From: Pomacea canaliculata
Taxonomy: Eukaryota > Mollusca > Gastropoda > Architaenioglossa > Ampullariidae
Direction: 5' to 3'
NCBI RefSeq assembly: GCF_003073045.1
Contig: NC_037596.1
Coordinates: 29,238,392 to 29,302,391, forward strand
Length of the DNA stretch: 64,000 nucleotides
Below are positions 40,665 to 52,886 of this stretch, piece by piece. Both the position numbers and the translations under genes were made by a program. How positions within the stretch are numbered: the stretch's first letter is position 1; each line of letters opens with the position of its first letter. The notes beneath the pieces are model-generated. The model was not told the DNA's origin, ran no database searches, and was given only the letters and a program-made list of their open reading frames with translations.

Positions 40665-41252
40665 AAGAAGCAGGTCGACCCGTAAACTGAACGTAAGGTA
40701 TGGGGATTAAGGAGGAGTAAAGTCGTGACCTTTGTACTATTCTTGAGCACCTCTGAGTAATACTCCCATCGTGCATACCTACCCCTCTTTGATGCTTGTT
40801 AACGAGGTTTTCTGCTGTGTTTAAGGGATTTAATTGAAACTATTCAGTTATCACTTCATGTACGATATGAGTTTTAAATAAAAATATTACAATAAATAAA
40901 TACAGATTTACAAGTAAAAGGAATATATATATATTGTCGGCTTATTTTCATATATCTCACGCCAAGCAAACTTTGATGGCCTCTTCGTGAGTAAGAGCAT
41001 GAAAACTTTACATATAAAGTAAATAATTAAAAAGATTCTTAACTTTGTCAAGTACAGTACAGAATGAAAATAATGCGACTGGTAACATGTTATCAGATTT
41101 TGGTTTTGGCAGGTAAACGATGGCATCCAAAACGAGATTATGGCCTTATATACAGCTTAACAGGCTGATACATGCGACACCTGACGGAGGAAAGGAGCTG
41201 ATGCTTCAGTAACTATGGCTATACAACAGCAAGACACCTGACAGAGACTTCT

Positions 41253-41258
41253 AATAAA
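41253..41258 (+). terminator. Poly(A) signal AATAAA of EF-beta-1
   Basis: Canonical hexamer about 93 nt after the stop codon. Confidence 0.7.
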
Positions 41259-42064
41259 ATTCAAACAAATGAATGATGACGGTTTTTCGTTATGTGTTCT
41301 GTAAGAAGATAATTAAGAAAAGAACCCATAATAAGAGAGTCAACAACAACATAATTGAATTATTTAAAATATCCCTATTTGGACTTACCGTGAATTGATA
41401 GTTTGAGAAACGGTGCTTAAGAAATTTGAAATATTTCATTATCACAACATTTTCTACCGACACATTTACACAAATTCACAAATTGTAGTGGGTCAAAAAA
41501 TAACATACTCGTTATACTGTTATTTATATTGAAATATAACTATTTTAACTCATTTAATGAGGAATAACTTATGTGACATGAGTCCGGTTAATTCCCATAT
41601 AAAATCTTCAATTCGGTAGCAGAATCAGCTATCCTCATACCTTCTTTATTCTTTACATTGATGAAAATCTTTTCATGTTTCCAGAAGATTCTTTTAGTTT
41701 ACAAAGTACTTACAGTTATGAAGCAATCGCGAGTCTGTGGAGTTATGACAACATGAGTTGTTGTGTCTGTATGTGCGTGCAGTCAGTAGACAGGAAGGCG
41801 AAGTAGATATATTGATTAGTAATCAACAGATAAATAAATCAACAACCCACTTGTCAAAAAGAAAATCTCTGCTGCCATAACAATTGTCAAAGTAATGCGG
41901 ACCACAAAATGCATTAATCTTCAGAGTGTTTTAACGGAAACTTAGAACCAACAAAAATAATTCTCATTAAATTGTTTGTCAGTATTATCATATCGTAATT
42001 AAAGCATGGTATCGTGATATCGGCACCTTACCATTCTATTTACGTACATCTGTACCAAGGAATA
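41259..42064. other. Spacer after EF-beta-1
   Basis: No gene seen; shared with 59816-60480 after beta-2. Confidence 0.5.
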
Positions 42065-42235
42065 GATCGTTAAACAGCGTCAGTCACGAGCGCCATCCAC
42101 ACACGGGTAGCCAGGGGTCAGGTCCCTTAATGCGCCATCTGCGCGACGACGAGCCTCATTGTCTCCCTTGCCTGACCGTGCACGCACGCACGCACGCACT
42201 CACACACACACAAGCTGACTGTGCCTAAGCTGCTA
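42065..42235 (+). repeat. Upstream module, copy 12 (EF-gamma-2, diverged)
   Basis: Core CATTGTCTCCCTTGCCTGACC near 42157. Confidence 0.5.
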
Positions 42236-42495
42236 AACACTTACTCGTATGAAATTCATAAATCAATCTTACGTAGAAATTGATAAAGGTAAAAATAATG
42301 CTGTTTAATTTTTATTAAAAGTCTTGAGAACTTTAATTTATATTTTATAAATAATATTATTCACGCTTCACGTAAATCCTAAGATAATGTCTTGGATTTG
42401 AAGTTCAGACACCGGCCAGCTGTCAAACCTTAAAATGGAGATGCTTTTTTTCCAGACTTAATCCTGATTTATTGAGTTGTTTATTCGAAGGCGAG

Positions 42496-42569
42496 TATAC
42501 ATATTTACCCTGCTGGCTACTGACCACACATCACAACAGAAGCATTCTTCCAAGCCTCTTCATCAAACG
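42496..42569 (+). promoter_or_regulatory. TATA-like box plus leader exon (type 1) of EF-gamma-2
   Basis: TATACATATTTA, then the same leader with CATCAAACG|GTTAGT. Also exactly 74 nt from TATA to donor. Confidence 0.6.
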
Positions 42570-43109
42570 GTTAGTACACCTTAATATGACAAATAGTGTG
42601 AGAACATAAAGTTAAACCTTAATAGTAACAGTTGAAGTTGAAATAGGGATTTGGTAATTAAAATATCTGTTTGTTATGTATTTTAATCGTGTACAGGAGA
42701 CAAATGCTTTTACACTTCAGAGGCATAGTCAAACCTCGACACTTTACAGTTTCGAAATTCGTCGCATTTTGCATTTGATTCCTTTTGACGAGAAAAAATT
42801 ACTTCGGTGCCCCGAAGTGTGCACACTGGATGTCTGCCAGGGTTGTCTGCTCCAGTAGAAACATATTGTCACGTGACAAGTCCGCAATCGTTTATGTGGA
42901 ATTTTTGTCGCGTATAAACAAAGCACAGATACTGCTGCTTCTGAATGAATTTATTAAGAGTACTAAGGTACCTCTGTATAGATAAGCAATACTTTAAACA
43001 GGTTTGAAAATTAAGAAAAAAATTTTTTGAACTAAAACTACTTTTACAACAGATCATGATTTGCTAGTATCTTATCTTGACAGAAAAGTTTTTCAGATCA
43101 ACCTGCATA

Positions 43110-44821
43110 ATGAAGTTTGTCATCTTTCTTGTCCTTCTGGGTGTGGTGTTCGGGTAAGTGACAATTTATTTCCAGGACTATTATTGCTAAATTTGAAGAA
43201 AAAAAGTAACTTATATGTTGCCAGCTATGACTAGGATTAGTTTGAACATCATCAGTCAAGGAATCTACAGCTTAGCTTTCATCTGATTTGTTTACGCCAT
43301 ATACTTGCAAGCAACTGGAAACTGCACTTTTTAAAGTTAAATTTATTTACACACACATACAAGTAACATGTCATCATATTGCAAGATGCACTTTATTAAT
43401 GAGAGCAGACAATATTTTTCAGCAATGACGCCAACCTACTCTCCAAGCTGTTCCAACGCTACCGACATTAACAACGATAATGTCATTTTGCTTCATGAAA
43501 TAATGGAAGCTTTTAACTACATGGATGGTGACGGTAATCATCATTATCATTATTGTCGTCATCTTCGCCATCGTCACCATCAAGACCCTTACCCCACCCA
43601 GCACCAACGTCGGTGTCATTATTATAAAGGGTTAAAATTTCACAATGAGTTAAACATGTTTTGAATGTCTAATGAAATGAACACTATTTTCTTCTAGTAA
43701 TTTGGTGAATATATCCAAGCAGCTTTCCCTAGTTATAGAAATAAAATATTTGCTTCCCACTAGATATAAATCACTATTTCAGACGATCACCAGCTGACTC
43801 TTGAAGAGTTTGGCTCTGACTTAATTCCCGGGTCGCCTCCTCTTGATGCCGAGAGCGCTTTCAAATTCTTCGACACAAAGGACCTGGAGGAGAATGGCTT
43901 GTTGGATAAATCAGCTGTTCTGTTCTATTTCAATGGCCTGGACAGTAACAGTGAGTTATATATATATAAATCTTAGGCTAAGTTTTCACGACGCAAAGTG
44001 TAAACTCATTGAATGGTAATGATAAACTCTTATTTTAAAGCTACAAACACATCTCAATTTTTTTTAATTACCTCTTTGTTCTCATCGATGTGTCAATTGC
44101 TTAGCTGCCAAATGAAAAACTATGACGGAAAATCGCAATTTTATACAACATTTTTTTAATGTCTAATAATAATAAAATTTATTTGTATTTGTAAGGTTAA
44201 TGTCATTCTCGACGTGCATAAAAAAGAAACTGAACACATGAAAATTATTTGACAGAAGAAAAGACTGTAAGTCAACAGATAATCTGAAACCATAAAAAGA
44301 AAATAAAATGTTATTGTCCTAGTCACAAAATACAGTCAATGACAATCATTAAAATCACATCAGGTGAAATCATGGACTCCAAACTCAAAATTAACTTAGA
44401 GAATCGACAAAGTCAGTAAGAATCCAAAGGGACATTCCCCTCCAAAAAAGGTGTAAATATCTAAAATGTTATATATATGTATACTATTATATAGAATAAG
44501 TGATATATAATATTATATATAATATAAGGCTGTATATTTATGTTTTCAGAGGACGGCCGACTCACACTTGCGGAATACATGGAGAATTATTTTCTGGTAA
44601 TAGAATCAGTATGGATAGACAGGCAGACATAAAAACGACAGACAGAGATACAGACAGATTGACTGACTGACAGACAAACAGACAGATAATATGAGATGAT
44701 TGGAAGAGAAAGTGTAAGAGAGAAAGTTCAGAATGTATGCAGAGGATACAATAGTAAGGAATGTTAATATTTGATTACATTTCGGTGTTGACAGCTCTTC
44801 GATGACAATGACCGTAAATAA
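43110..44821 (+). pseudogene. EF-gamma-2: gamma copy with a +1 frameshift in exon 2
   Basis: Exons are 43110-43153, 43423-43533, 43783-43950, 44550-44596 and 44795-44821. Exon 2 is 111 nt instead of 110: an extra A in 'ttccaacgct' (gamma-1 has 'ttccacgct') shifts the frame to an early TAA, and a nearby pair of compensating indels is likely in 'aacctactctcc'. Exons 3-5 are clean and nearly identical to gamma-1 (loop 2 D-G-D-D-D-H-Q-L-T-L-E-E, canonical loop 4). The signal peptide is MKFVIFLVLLGVVFG. The 5' UTR is 13 nt (43097-43109), 7 nt shorter than in gamma-1. Whether the extra base is real or an assembly error cannot be decided here. Confidence 0.75.
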
Positions 44822-44865
44822 AACACCGGATTCGAAGGAGTGTTAACAAGCTGCTGGAAGCGATA

Positions 44866-44871
44866 AATAAA
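44866..44871 (+). terminator. Poly(A) signal AATAAA of EF-gamma-2
   Basis: AATAAA 45 nt after the stop codon, as in gamma-1. Confidence 0.55.
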
Positions 44872-47318
44872 AGTAAAATTTTCGAACACAAATACAAACA
44901 TTTTGTTGTGTGTTTTAGAGGCGTGGGGTTAATATGTGCCTTGACTGAATGCTCTTGAGCTTTGTAACCCTTCGTACATTTTCCATTAATATCTCTTCAC
45001 TTTCTTCTGTTTCATTCTTTTAGATTGAATTATCATGTTTGTTTTAAAAATCTTTTCTCTCTCTCTGTCTCTCTCTGGGTCTTTCTTTTTCTCTGTATTT
45101 TTTTCTGTGTGTGTGTGTGTGTGTGTGTGACAGGATCAACCACTGTGAATGCTAACGTGGCGGAAATTATTTTATAATAAACATAATAAAGTTGACTTGT
45201 ATTTCACCTTTTCACACAATCAAAGCCAGGCTCAAAGCGCTGTACAGAAAGAAAACAGACAGCTGGTTTCAAAAGCAAAGAGTTGATTGTAAGCTCTGTT
45301 AATGTAGCTACTCATGTTGAAAATATGATAACTGTATCAGCATCTGCAGCGTTTCTGAACTTCGTAATTTTGGCAATTCAGATAATTATAAAGCTTAGTT
45401 TTCCATGAGGCGTCCATGACAACGGGACTTAAAGGTGTGACAATGTACACTGAAAGGCTTTTCTACATGTTTATATAAATATTGGAAATATTCGAGCAAG
45501 TCGACTGATGCGTTTACTGATAGTTCCAAACTTCATAGAGTTAGCACATAATATGTACATTTTGTACTAAAATATAATCTGAAGAAAACCCAATAAAACT
45601 TGAATTTACTTTTATAATGTTACCGACAAATCGGTCACATAGAAATGTTTTTACTCTCCAATATATCAAATGACAATAAGAATCCATTCTGGTTAGTGTA
45701 GCATTGAAAAGATATAGAGAATAATTGATAAAAAGAGAGAGGCATGTTTTGAGTGGGGTGTGGAAAGGAGACTCGGAGGATTATATTATGGAACAGACTA
45801 GTTAAAACTGTTGAAGATATGTGTTATTCAGTCTGTCACGACTGATTACATACTGGTAGAATGCAGATCACATACACTGGACTGGTATTCAGAATCACAT
45901 CTCAAGCATGGAGGATGTTATAAAAAAAGTTTTTTTTTCTTCCCTCGATATCGTTTTTGACAGAGGTGGCTGTCCACTTTGACCCCTGGTTCCTGCGCCA
46001 CTTCAGTTTGTATACTAATGTTAATGTGTTAATATGTAATTTGTAATGTAAAGATATTATAGTATATGTCACGACACCGCCGGTGCCTCTTGTTTTTCGC
46101 TCTCTCCAACTCACCAGCGGGTCGGACAATTGCGCGTTCTTTCGTTCCAATTGAAGAATGATTCGCCTGTACGAGTCTGTCTGTTTACTGATCAAAATTA
46201 CCAACCAAAAAGAATAGATCCTAAATATAAAAGCAAAACGGTATTTAACACCACAGTTTTTCCTTCAATCTCCACATCTACAAAGTACATCGAACACCTC
46301 ACACACTATAAACTCACTGTCTTGGCAGTCGTTTCTCCGTTCACATTAGTACATTTGATCTCTGATTAGCAAATCGCACTGTCTTGGCAAATGCGTTCAC
46401 CTCTCCCTTTCCGCTCTCTAACTTTCTTCTTCTTCCACTCGCTAACGTTCTTCCTCTTCTATCTACTCTCTAAAGTCCTCTTCTTCTCTCTATTCTCAGC
46501 GTCTTTCTTCTTCTAAAAATGCCCTCTAACGTCCTTCTGCTTCCATATCCCTTCTCAACGTCCCTCTCGCTTACCTCACTATTTCCTTTTGACGTCATTA
46601 TACGTCATTTGTCACGTTCTATTTAGAGAACGTCCATCATTCGCACGCTTTCATCTACACACGCGCCCAGTCCTAGCACTCTGACTAGATCTATGACAGT
46701 ATATCTATAGTCTCCTTTCTCAATACCTGTCACCAGTACAATAAAGGTTGGCTGTCGTGGGTTTAGCTCTCGCTATTCCATAAACCACTCCAAAAAGCAG
46801 AAATCCCAGGCCCTTAGAAGTTTTACAGAGACCGTTAAAATCTGTTTATTTAACACAGGTAATGGAGGTTAAGTTGCGATCATGATATCGGTTCTTGAGG
46901 TCAAGCGGGGTCACCTGTTATTGTCATTAAGGACACCACAGAGCGTGAGAGAACATATTGCACGTGTTGAATGCAAAGAGGATCAAAATCAAGTGACAAA
47001 GGGCTTGCCGTGAAAGTTGATTTTTGGTTTGTGACAGCTATGTTGTTATAGATGGTTGATTTGTTAGCAAGAAACGGTGTTTTAGTGAGTTCTATCAGTG
47101 TGTAAGCTTAACGCCATCCATATAGCCACGCTTACCTGCGCAGAGCGTAGCATTGAATAGATCATAAATTGCTTCTAAAGAATAATATATTGGAAAAAAA
47201 TGAGAAGAAGGATTTGATAGATATAATTTTTTTTAACTAATACAGAAATGTTCAAACTTTGTTTGAAGTAAGTCTTGTTTTAGAACCAAGTGTCGACGAA
47301 TGGTGTTTTGAAAATAAG

Positions 47319-47355
<37 letters not shown>

Positions 47356-47788
47356 AATAATATGCTAAAAACAAGGTGACAGTCCTTGAGGAAATTTAAA
47401 GTCTCTCTCTGGTCTGTAACAAAAGCCCTCTGCCGTTTACTTCATAATTCATTAACTTGTAGATGAATCCACGTGTACTTTGCTGTCCTTTGTTTTTTGT
47501 GCTTTTCATTGCACTGTCTTTGATGGAGGGGAAAGCGCTGTATTAGTAGTAGTAGTACTACTGATACTATTCCTCCTCCTCCTCCTCCTCTTCTCAGTCA
47601 AATGTGCTTTCACAGTACGTGATTGTGCCATTGAGAGAAAAAAAAAACAAGAAAAAAATCCTGAACACGTGCGATTTATGGGTCATGAAGCAGTCAAGTG
47701 TTAATGATAAATAATGCTTTGAAGCAGTTGTATTTGTTATGTCAACATTTAAACATTGGCTTGTTCATCTTTTTGTCAAGAGGTATAG
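44872..47788. other. Gamma downstream spacer, unit 4
   Basis: Matches unit 1 and unit 3 spacers, with the solo LTR and many one-base differences after 45340. No gene seen. Confidence 0.55.
46067..46698 (+). mobile_element. Solo LTR (Gypsy-like), unit 4
   Basis: TGTCACGACACC to CTATGACA, 632 bp, with GTATA duplications at 46062-46066 and 46699-46703. Same insertion site as the copy at 28511, so one event copied by segmental duplication. Confidence 0.72.
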
Positions 47789-47862
47789 TATATATTTTGC
47801 TCTGCTTATGCCTGGTAAACACTCGATTTCTTGGTTTTCCTTGCCTACCATTGCATTGACAG
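47789..47862 (+). promoter_or_regulatory. TATA box plus leader exon (type 2), upstream of EF-alpha-6
   Basis: 74 nt from TATA to the GTAAGA donor, 1.1 kb before the alpha-6 5' UTR acceptor. Confidence 0.55.
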
Positions 47863-48299
47863 GTAAGAAAGTATTCTTATATTAACATTAATTGTAAACG
47901 ATTTATTTATTTTGTACATAAAATAATTTTTTAATATTTAAATCTCTGTCATGGTGCTAATGTTCTATTGGGTGTTATCACTACCTTTCTTACTACTTAT
48001 GATGACTTATTTACCAAACATGTCAAAAATATCAAAAAAAGTAAAAACAAGACAAAGAGGGTTTCTGCATTGTGCAAGAGCTGTCTCTGAACTGATTGTG
48101 ATGCTCTAGTTCACTGTAACAAGAATACACTTTACTAAATAATGACACCAACAAGTGTAAGTAGGTAGTTATCATTCGAATGTGCAACATTACGACGAAT
48201 TTTTCCCTCTTAAAAATACTATGAGTAACAGTTGGCGTGAAACAGGGGAAACAATGAACCATGGCATATGACCTGTTGTTGACTTGATCCTTAAATAAA

Positions 48300-48500
48300 C
48301 ACACTACAACCTCAGTATATACACATACACCAAAGAAAATACATACAATGCTGCTTTCCATGTGTGTTCGTCTAAGGATCAAGTCCGACAAATAGACACT
48401 TGCCACGACACGGCTTATTGCCTCCCCTGCCTTAGTCCTACACATACAAGCAAAGACACACACTGTGACTAGACCTGCTGCAGATCAATGCAAGTAAAAG
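48300..48500 (+). repeat. Upstream module, copy 13 (EF-alpha-6)
   Basis: Core TTATTGCCTCCCCTGCC near 48416-48432. Confidence 0.55.
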
Positions 48501-50178
48501 ATTCGTAAATTCACTGAACTGTAAAAATATAATTTTGCAAGATTCGTGTATTCAACAAATGCAATGTGTTCTCTCCCGCTCATATTTAAGTAATGATCTT
48601 GTACAACTTTTGACCTTAAGAACCGATATCATGTTAAAGTAACAAATATTTTAGCCCTCTGTACAACATTTTGTCTTTTAATCCTATAAAACTTTAATAT
48701 TAACAAATTAGTCAACCCTACGTAGTTCACAATTTGTAAAATGGGCGCAGCACATAAAACAGTTAAAAGCAATATTTCCGTGATACCAAATTATTTGTAT
48801 TAATCAGCTGCTGTCTCCTGACTAAACAAGTATCCTAAGAAAGATTTCCTCACATCATCTGAGGTAAACCCCATTGGGGTTGTAGTCTAAGAAAAGTAAT
48901 CAAAGCAAGACTAATCAAAACAAGTTAACAATCCAAAAATATTAGAGATAATTTGTAACTTTTGTTTTGACAGGGCGGACTAATCGGCAATTTCATCATG
49001 AAGGTTGTCATTCTCTCCTGTCTTCTAGCTGCAGTTCTTGGGTAAGCGCTCATTTCTTAACGGCTTTTAGAGAATTCTAAACTAGTTATGAGTGAAGCTT
49101 TTTAAAGAAAGTAAATTTTCTTAGACACTCCCCTTTTTCACATTAAAGCAGTAAAAATGTAATGAATAAGAGTAATTAAATCTCGGACAATACCTAGTAC
49201 CCCCTACACACACACACAGGCACCAAAAGCACATCCTGTTAACAAATGGATGCATGACTAACATAAGAAGACGACTATACCATTTTATTTACTCTTTCAG
49301 GGTGGACTACGACGCATTTAAAAGAGGTTTTGACGCTCTCGACCAAGACGGTGATGGGATTGTACTGCAAGAGGAAATACTGACTTTCATCGAACAAAAC
49401 GACCTAAACAGTAATCGTCATAATCATCATCGCCCTCGCGGATGTTAGCGACGACATACCGTTATTCCCTTTCTAATCGATCGCATTCTAGTATCTCTTT
49501 CTTTTAACCAATTTTACTTATTAATTCCATTAAGGCTACCCACGAGGACTCTATATCACAAAATCAGTGTATATAATTTACATTTTCAGGAACTTATATT
49601 TTGAATAAGAATAATAAAAGGTTGATGCGTATTAATCACATGATCAATTGTCGGAATTGTTTTCAAATTTATTTGCAGACGACGGAAGCATATCCATTGA
49701 AGAGAATACAGCTACTCAGCTACCCGGGACACCGAGATTGTAATTCAGGGTAATTTCAACTACTACGACAAAACTAGATGGCGCTGCTGACGGTGTCATC
49801 TCTCTGTCCGTGCTCCTGTGCTTTTGCACATCTTCGACGCTGATCGGTGAGTGTGACTCCTTTGACAACAAAGAAATTAAAGGCCAGGAACAAAATGTTA
49901 TTTCCACCTCATACCTACAGAATATCGTACATAGGACACTTGAAGAAAAGATCTTTTGATAGTTGAACAATAACACTTGTGGTTTTGAATTTCATGTAGG
50001 GTTTTAAAATATGCACTTAGCTAAACCGTTTTAAAATATATCAAGGGCTTAATTTTAAAATCGTTTTATGTTGTGAGTTGTGAGCTTCACTTCTAAAACA
50101 ACTGAATTGAAATTTCAGGTGACGGTGAAAATCACACTTGAAGAATGGTTTATTACTCTTCCACAGGTAATATCACGC

Positions 50179-50365
50179 AAACACACACACACACACACAC
50201 ACACACCACACAACACACACACACACACAACACAACACACACACACACACAGAGATACAGATACAGATACAGATACAGATACAGATACAGATACAGATAC
50301 AGATACAGATACAGATACAGATACAGATACAGATACAGATACAGATACAGATGCAGATGCAGATA
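50179..50365. repeat. CA then (GATACA)n hexamer array in intron 4 of EF-alpha-6
   Basis: An interrupted CA array (to about 50251) followed by about 17 GATACA units and two GATGCA units, unlike the plain CA array of the other copies. Confidence 0.85.
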
Positions 50366-50515
50366 TACACACAAGTGCCGTATTTTAAGATGAATAACTG
50401 CCGCTGTTGAGTATAGTCATATCCGACTATATGAATCGGGAAAGGAAGAAATTGCTTTTACTGCCTTCACCTTCATAAGCCGTTATTGTCATCATCACTA
50501 TCTTCATACTCTTTA

Positions 50516-50634
50516 TCTTCCTCCTCCTTCACGAATTCGTTCTTTTTTTTCTTTCTCTTCCTCCTCCTTCTCCTCCTCGTCCTCCTCCTCGTCGTCGTCG
50601 TCGCCCTCCTCCTCCTCATCATCATCATCATCCT
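50516..50634. repeat. CTC/GTC/CAT array in intron 4 of EF-alpha-6
   Basis: Same GTC-containing version as in alpha-3 and unit 6, which links these three copies. Confidence 0.8.
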
Positions 50635-51250
50635 AACTGGTATCGATCGGAACAAGCAGGTCGACTTGTAAACTGAACGCAAGGTATGGGGAGAAGCTGG
50701 AGTAAAGTCCTGACCTTTGAACTATTCTTGAACACTGAGTAATTCTCCCATCGTGCATACTTACCCCTCTTTGATGCTTGTTAACCAGGTTTTCTGCTGC
50801 GTTTAAGGGATTTAATTGAAACAGTTCAGTTATCACTTTATGTAAGATATGAATTTAAATAAAACTTTTAAAGTACAATAAAATACAGATTTACAACTAA
50901 AAATATAAATATTGTCAGCTGATTTCACTATTTCTCACGCCATGCAAACTTTGATGGCCTCATCTTGAATAAGAGCTTGAAAACATTACATAGAATGTAA
51001 GTTAATTAAAAAGATTCTTCTTAACTTTGTCAATACAGTACAGAATGAAGATAATTGTATTGATGTAACTGGTCACATGTAATCATAATCATATTTTGGT
51101 TTTTTTCGGCAGTAATAGATGGCATCGAAAAACGAGATTGCGGCCTTATATGCAGCTTAACAGGCTGATACATCCGACACCTGACAGATGAAGGAGCTGA
51201 TGTTTTGACAACAAAGCTATATAACAGCAAGACACCTGACAAAGAATTCT

Positions 51251-51256
51251 AATAAA
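51251..51256 (+). terminator. Poly(A) signal AATAAA of EF-alpha-6
   Basis: Canonical hexamer 91 nt after the stop codon, in the shared context. Confidence 0.7.
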
Positions 51257-51477
51257 ATTCAAAATGTTTGAAATGAACGACAGTGGCTTTTCGTTATGTG
51301 TTCTGTAAGCAGATAATGAGGATAAAAACCCATAAAAGGAGAGGAAACAACAACAACATAACTGAGTTATTAATAATATCTCAGTTTTGACTTGACATGA
51401 AGAACTATTTTTACTCTTTTCCGTCGTGCCATGTAAAACTAAATTATTGATAAAATGTCTGGAAACAAAATTAAAAT

Positions 51478-52886
51478 CAATTCAATTCAATTCAATTCAA
51501 TTCAATTTAACTTTATTATCTCACTAGGAGAAATTAAAAGACGTGGTAAAAACAACTGCTATAATAAAACTTATAATAAAAAACTTAATAACAACTAATT
51601 CCACTCAAACTAATCATCTCACACAAACACCTACAGTCCATGTAAATACCCGACTAAATAAGAAACAACACTAAAACTATATTCCCAAAACCACACACCC
51701 ACACCCTCACACTCACAAATCCTTCCAACACTTATTCAGTAATACAACAGACTGTTATAAAACATTCACGAGAACGGGCAGTGGAAGCTCTGGGTACAAT
51801 AAAACGTCTCTTGGACGAAGAAGGTTATAATACTGAGCTAAAACATGTGTTCTATCTTTCACTATCGCTCTCGCTTTCCGTACTACTCGCCTCGCATACA
51901 ACTCACTCAGACACCCGTGCTTCTCCCCAATCACCTCCCACTCACACGCACAACTCTATCTAACACCATTCCTATTACTAGCTCTCAATCCTCCCCATAC
52001 CAACATAAAAATCCAAATGTCAACACCTAGACTCAAGACATCTATAAAAAGCACTTAAACCTTTTTGTTGACATCCAGGGAACGGAGTTTTTGTAAACAG
52101 TACAATCGAGATTGACATTTCTTATGAATAACCTCAGTATTGGTGTAAAAGTGAGTTTGTCGTCAATCACAGTTCCTAGATACTGTACTGATCAACACGT
52201 TCAACCTTGGCACCATCAATATAGAGGTCAGGGATAACAGTGCTCTTGCTCTGAAATCAATCACCAGCTCTTTTGTTTTCTTTACATTTAGATCAAGATA
52301 GTTTTCTTTGCACCAGTTATGAAATTTACTCTACTGCATCAACATAGGCAGAGTGGTGAGTTGGAGAGGTCTAGGAGAGCAGTATCATCAGAGTATTTAA
52401 TCAAGAGAGATGATCAGTGCCACGACCAGTCATTGTTATAGAGGGTGAAGATTACAGGCGAGAGACATGTACCCTGAGGGCTCCCAACAGATGTATTTTC
52501 TGGAAGAGGAGAGTGCATGCTGGAAACAGACTATCTGGAACGATTACCAGAAAGTTAACAATCCATAGGATGAGTTTGCGGGCTGACATCAAGTTTAAGA
52601 AGTTTCAGAGCTAACAGATGAGGCTGTATAGTATTAAATGCAGAAGAAAAATCAATAAAAAAAATATGTACATAGAGACCAGAACCTGTCTAAGTGAGAG
52701 TATGCATTGTGCAGAAGAGTGAGTGTGCATCGTCAAGATGGATCTGTACTGTTTGTATGCAATTGAAAGGGATCGAGGTTGTTGTGTCTGTGAGAGAAGT
52801 GTGCGAAGGATGATGCGTTCGAAGCATTTCATAACAATAGAGGTCAATGCCACGGGCCTGTAATCATTTAGTGCAATCGGGTTTCT
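51478..52886 (-). mobile_element. 5'-truncated LINE (CR1/Rex-like) with reverse transcriptase remnant
   Basis: On the minus strand it contains [19 protein letters not shown] (near 52850), [14 protein letters not shown] (RT motif A, near 52650), GSPQGTCLSP (motif B, near 52490) and KYSDDTALLDL (motif C with YSDD, 52384-52395). Frames are broken between them. The 3' end is a pentanucleotide tail (TCAAT repeats on the + strand, 51478-51506). The empty site is 'aaattaaaat|ggcaattt' as at 63435-63445 and 19100. No clear target duplication. Confidence 0.75.

Larger units (their letters stand above)
39187..41160 (+). pseudogene. EF-beta-1: frameshifted copy of the beta lineage
   Basis: Exons are 39187-39230, 39486-39595, 39808-39973, 40240-40286 and 41113-41160. 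Exon 3 is 166 nt instead of 168 because two single G bases are missing relative to the intact beta copy at 57800 (GGG to GG in 'cccggacacc', GG to G in 'gatgcgctg'), which breaks the frame twice. Neighbouring introns also show shortened homopolymers (TTTT to TTT, GG to G). That pattern is typical of uncorrected long-read errors, so the living gene may be intact. Beta-specific features are VDYDEAKAGFDALD before loop 1, an exon 5 reading VNDGIQNEIMALYTA, and a leader exon ending at 38941 with an intact GTAATA donor. The 5' UTR piece is 39163-39186. Confidence 0.75.
48998..51160 (+). pseudogene. EF-alpha-6-type copy with multiple indels
   Basis: Exons are 48998-49041, 49301-49410, 49679-49846, 50119-50166 and 51113-51160. 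Exons 1-2 are intact (loop 1 DQDGDGIVLQEE). Exon 3 keeps its 168-nt length only because two deletions (C in 'gacaccgag', T in 'tccgtgctc') are offset by two insertions (A in 'gacaaaact', C in 'gatcggtgag'); the frame is lost and a TAA appears soon after 'ccgagattg'. Exon 4 has an extra A (48 nt). Exon 5 lacks the first G and gains an A. Introns and flanks carry the same kind of one-base indels. Either this is a recent pseudogene or a poorly corrected stretch of assembly; the second fits the clustering better. The 5' UTR piece is 48974-48997. There is no alpha-5; I keep the ordinal by unit. Confidence 0.7.

Noticed and set aside
52417..52614. Plus-strand 65-residue frame with many Arg residues
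   Set aside because: It is antisense to the reverse transcriptase remnant of the LINE.
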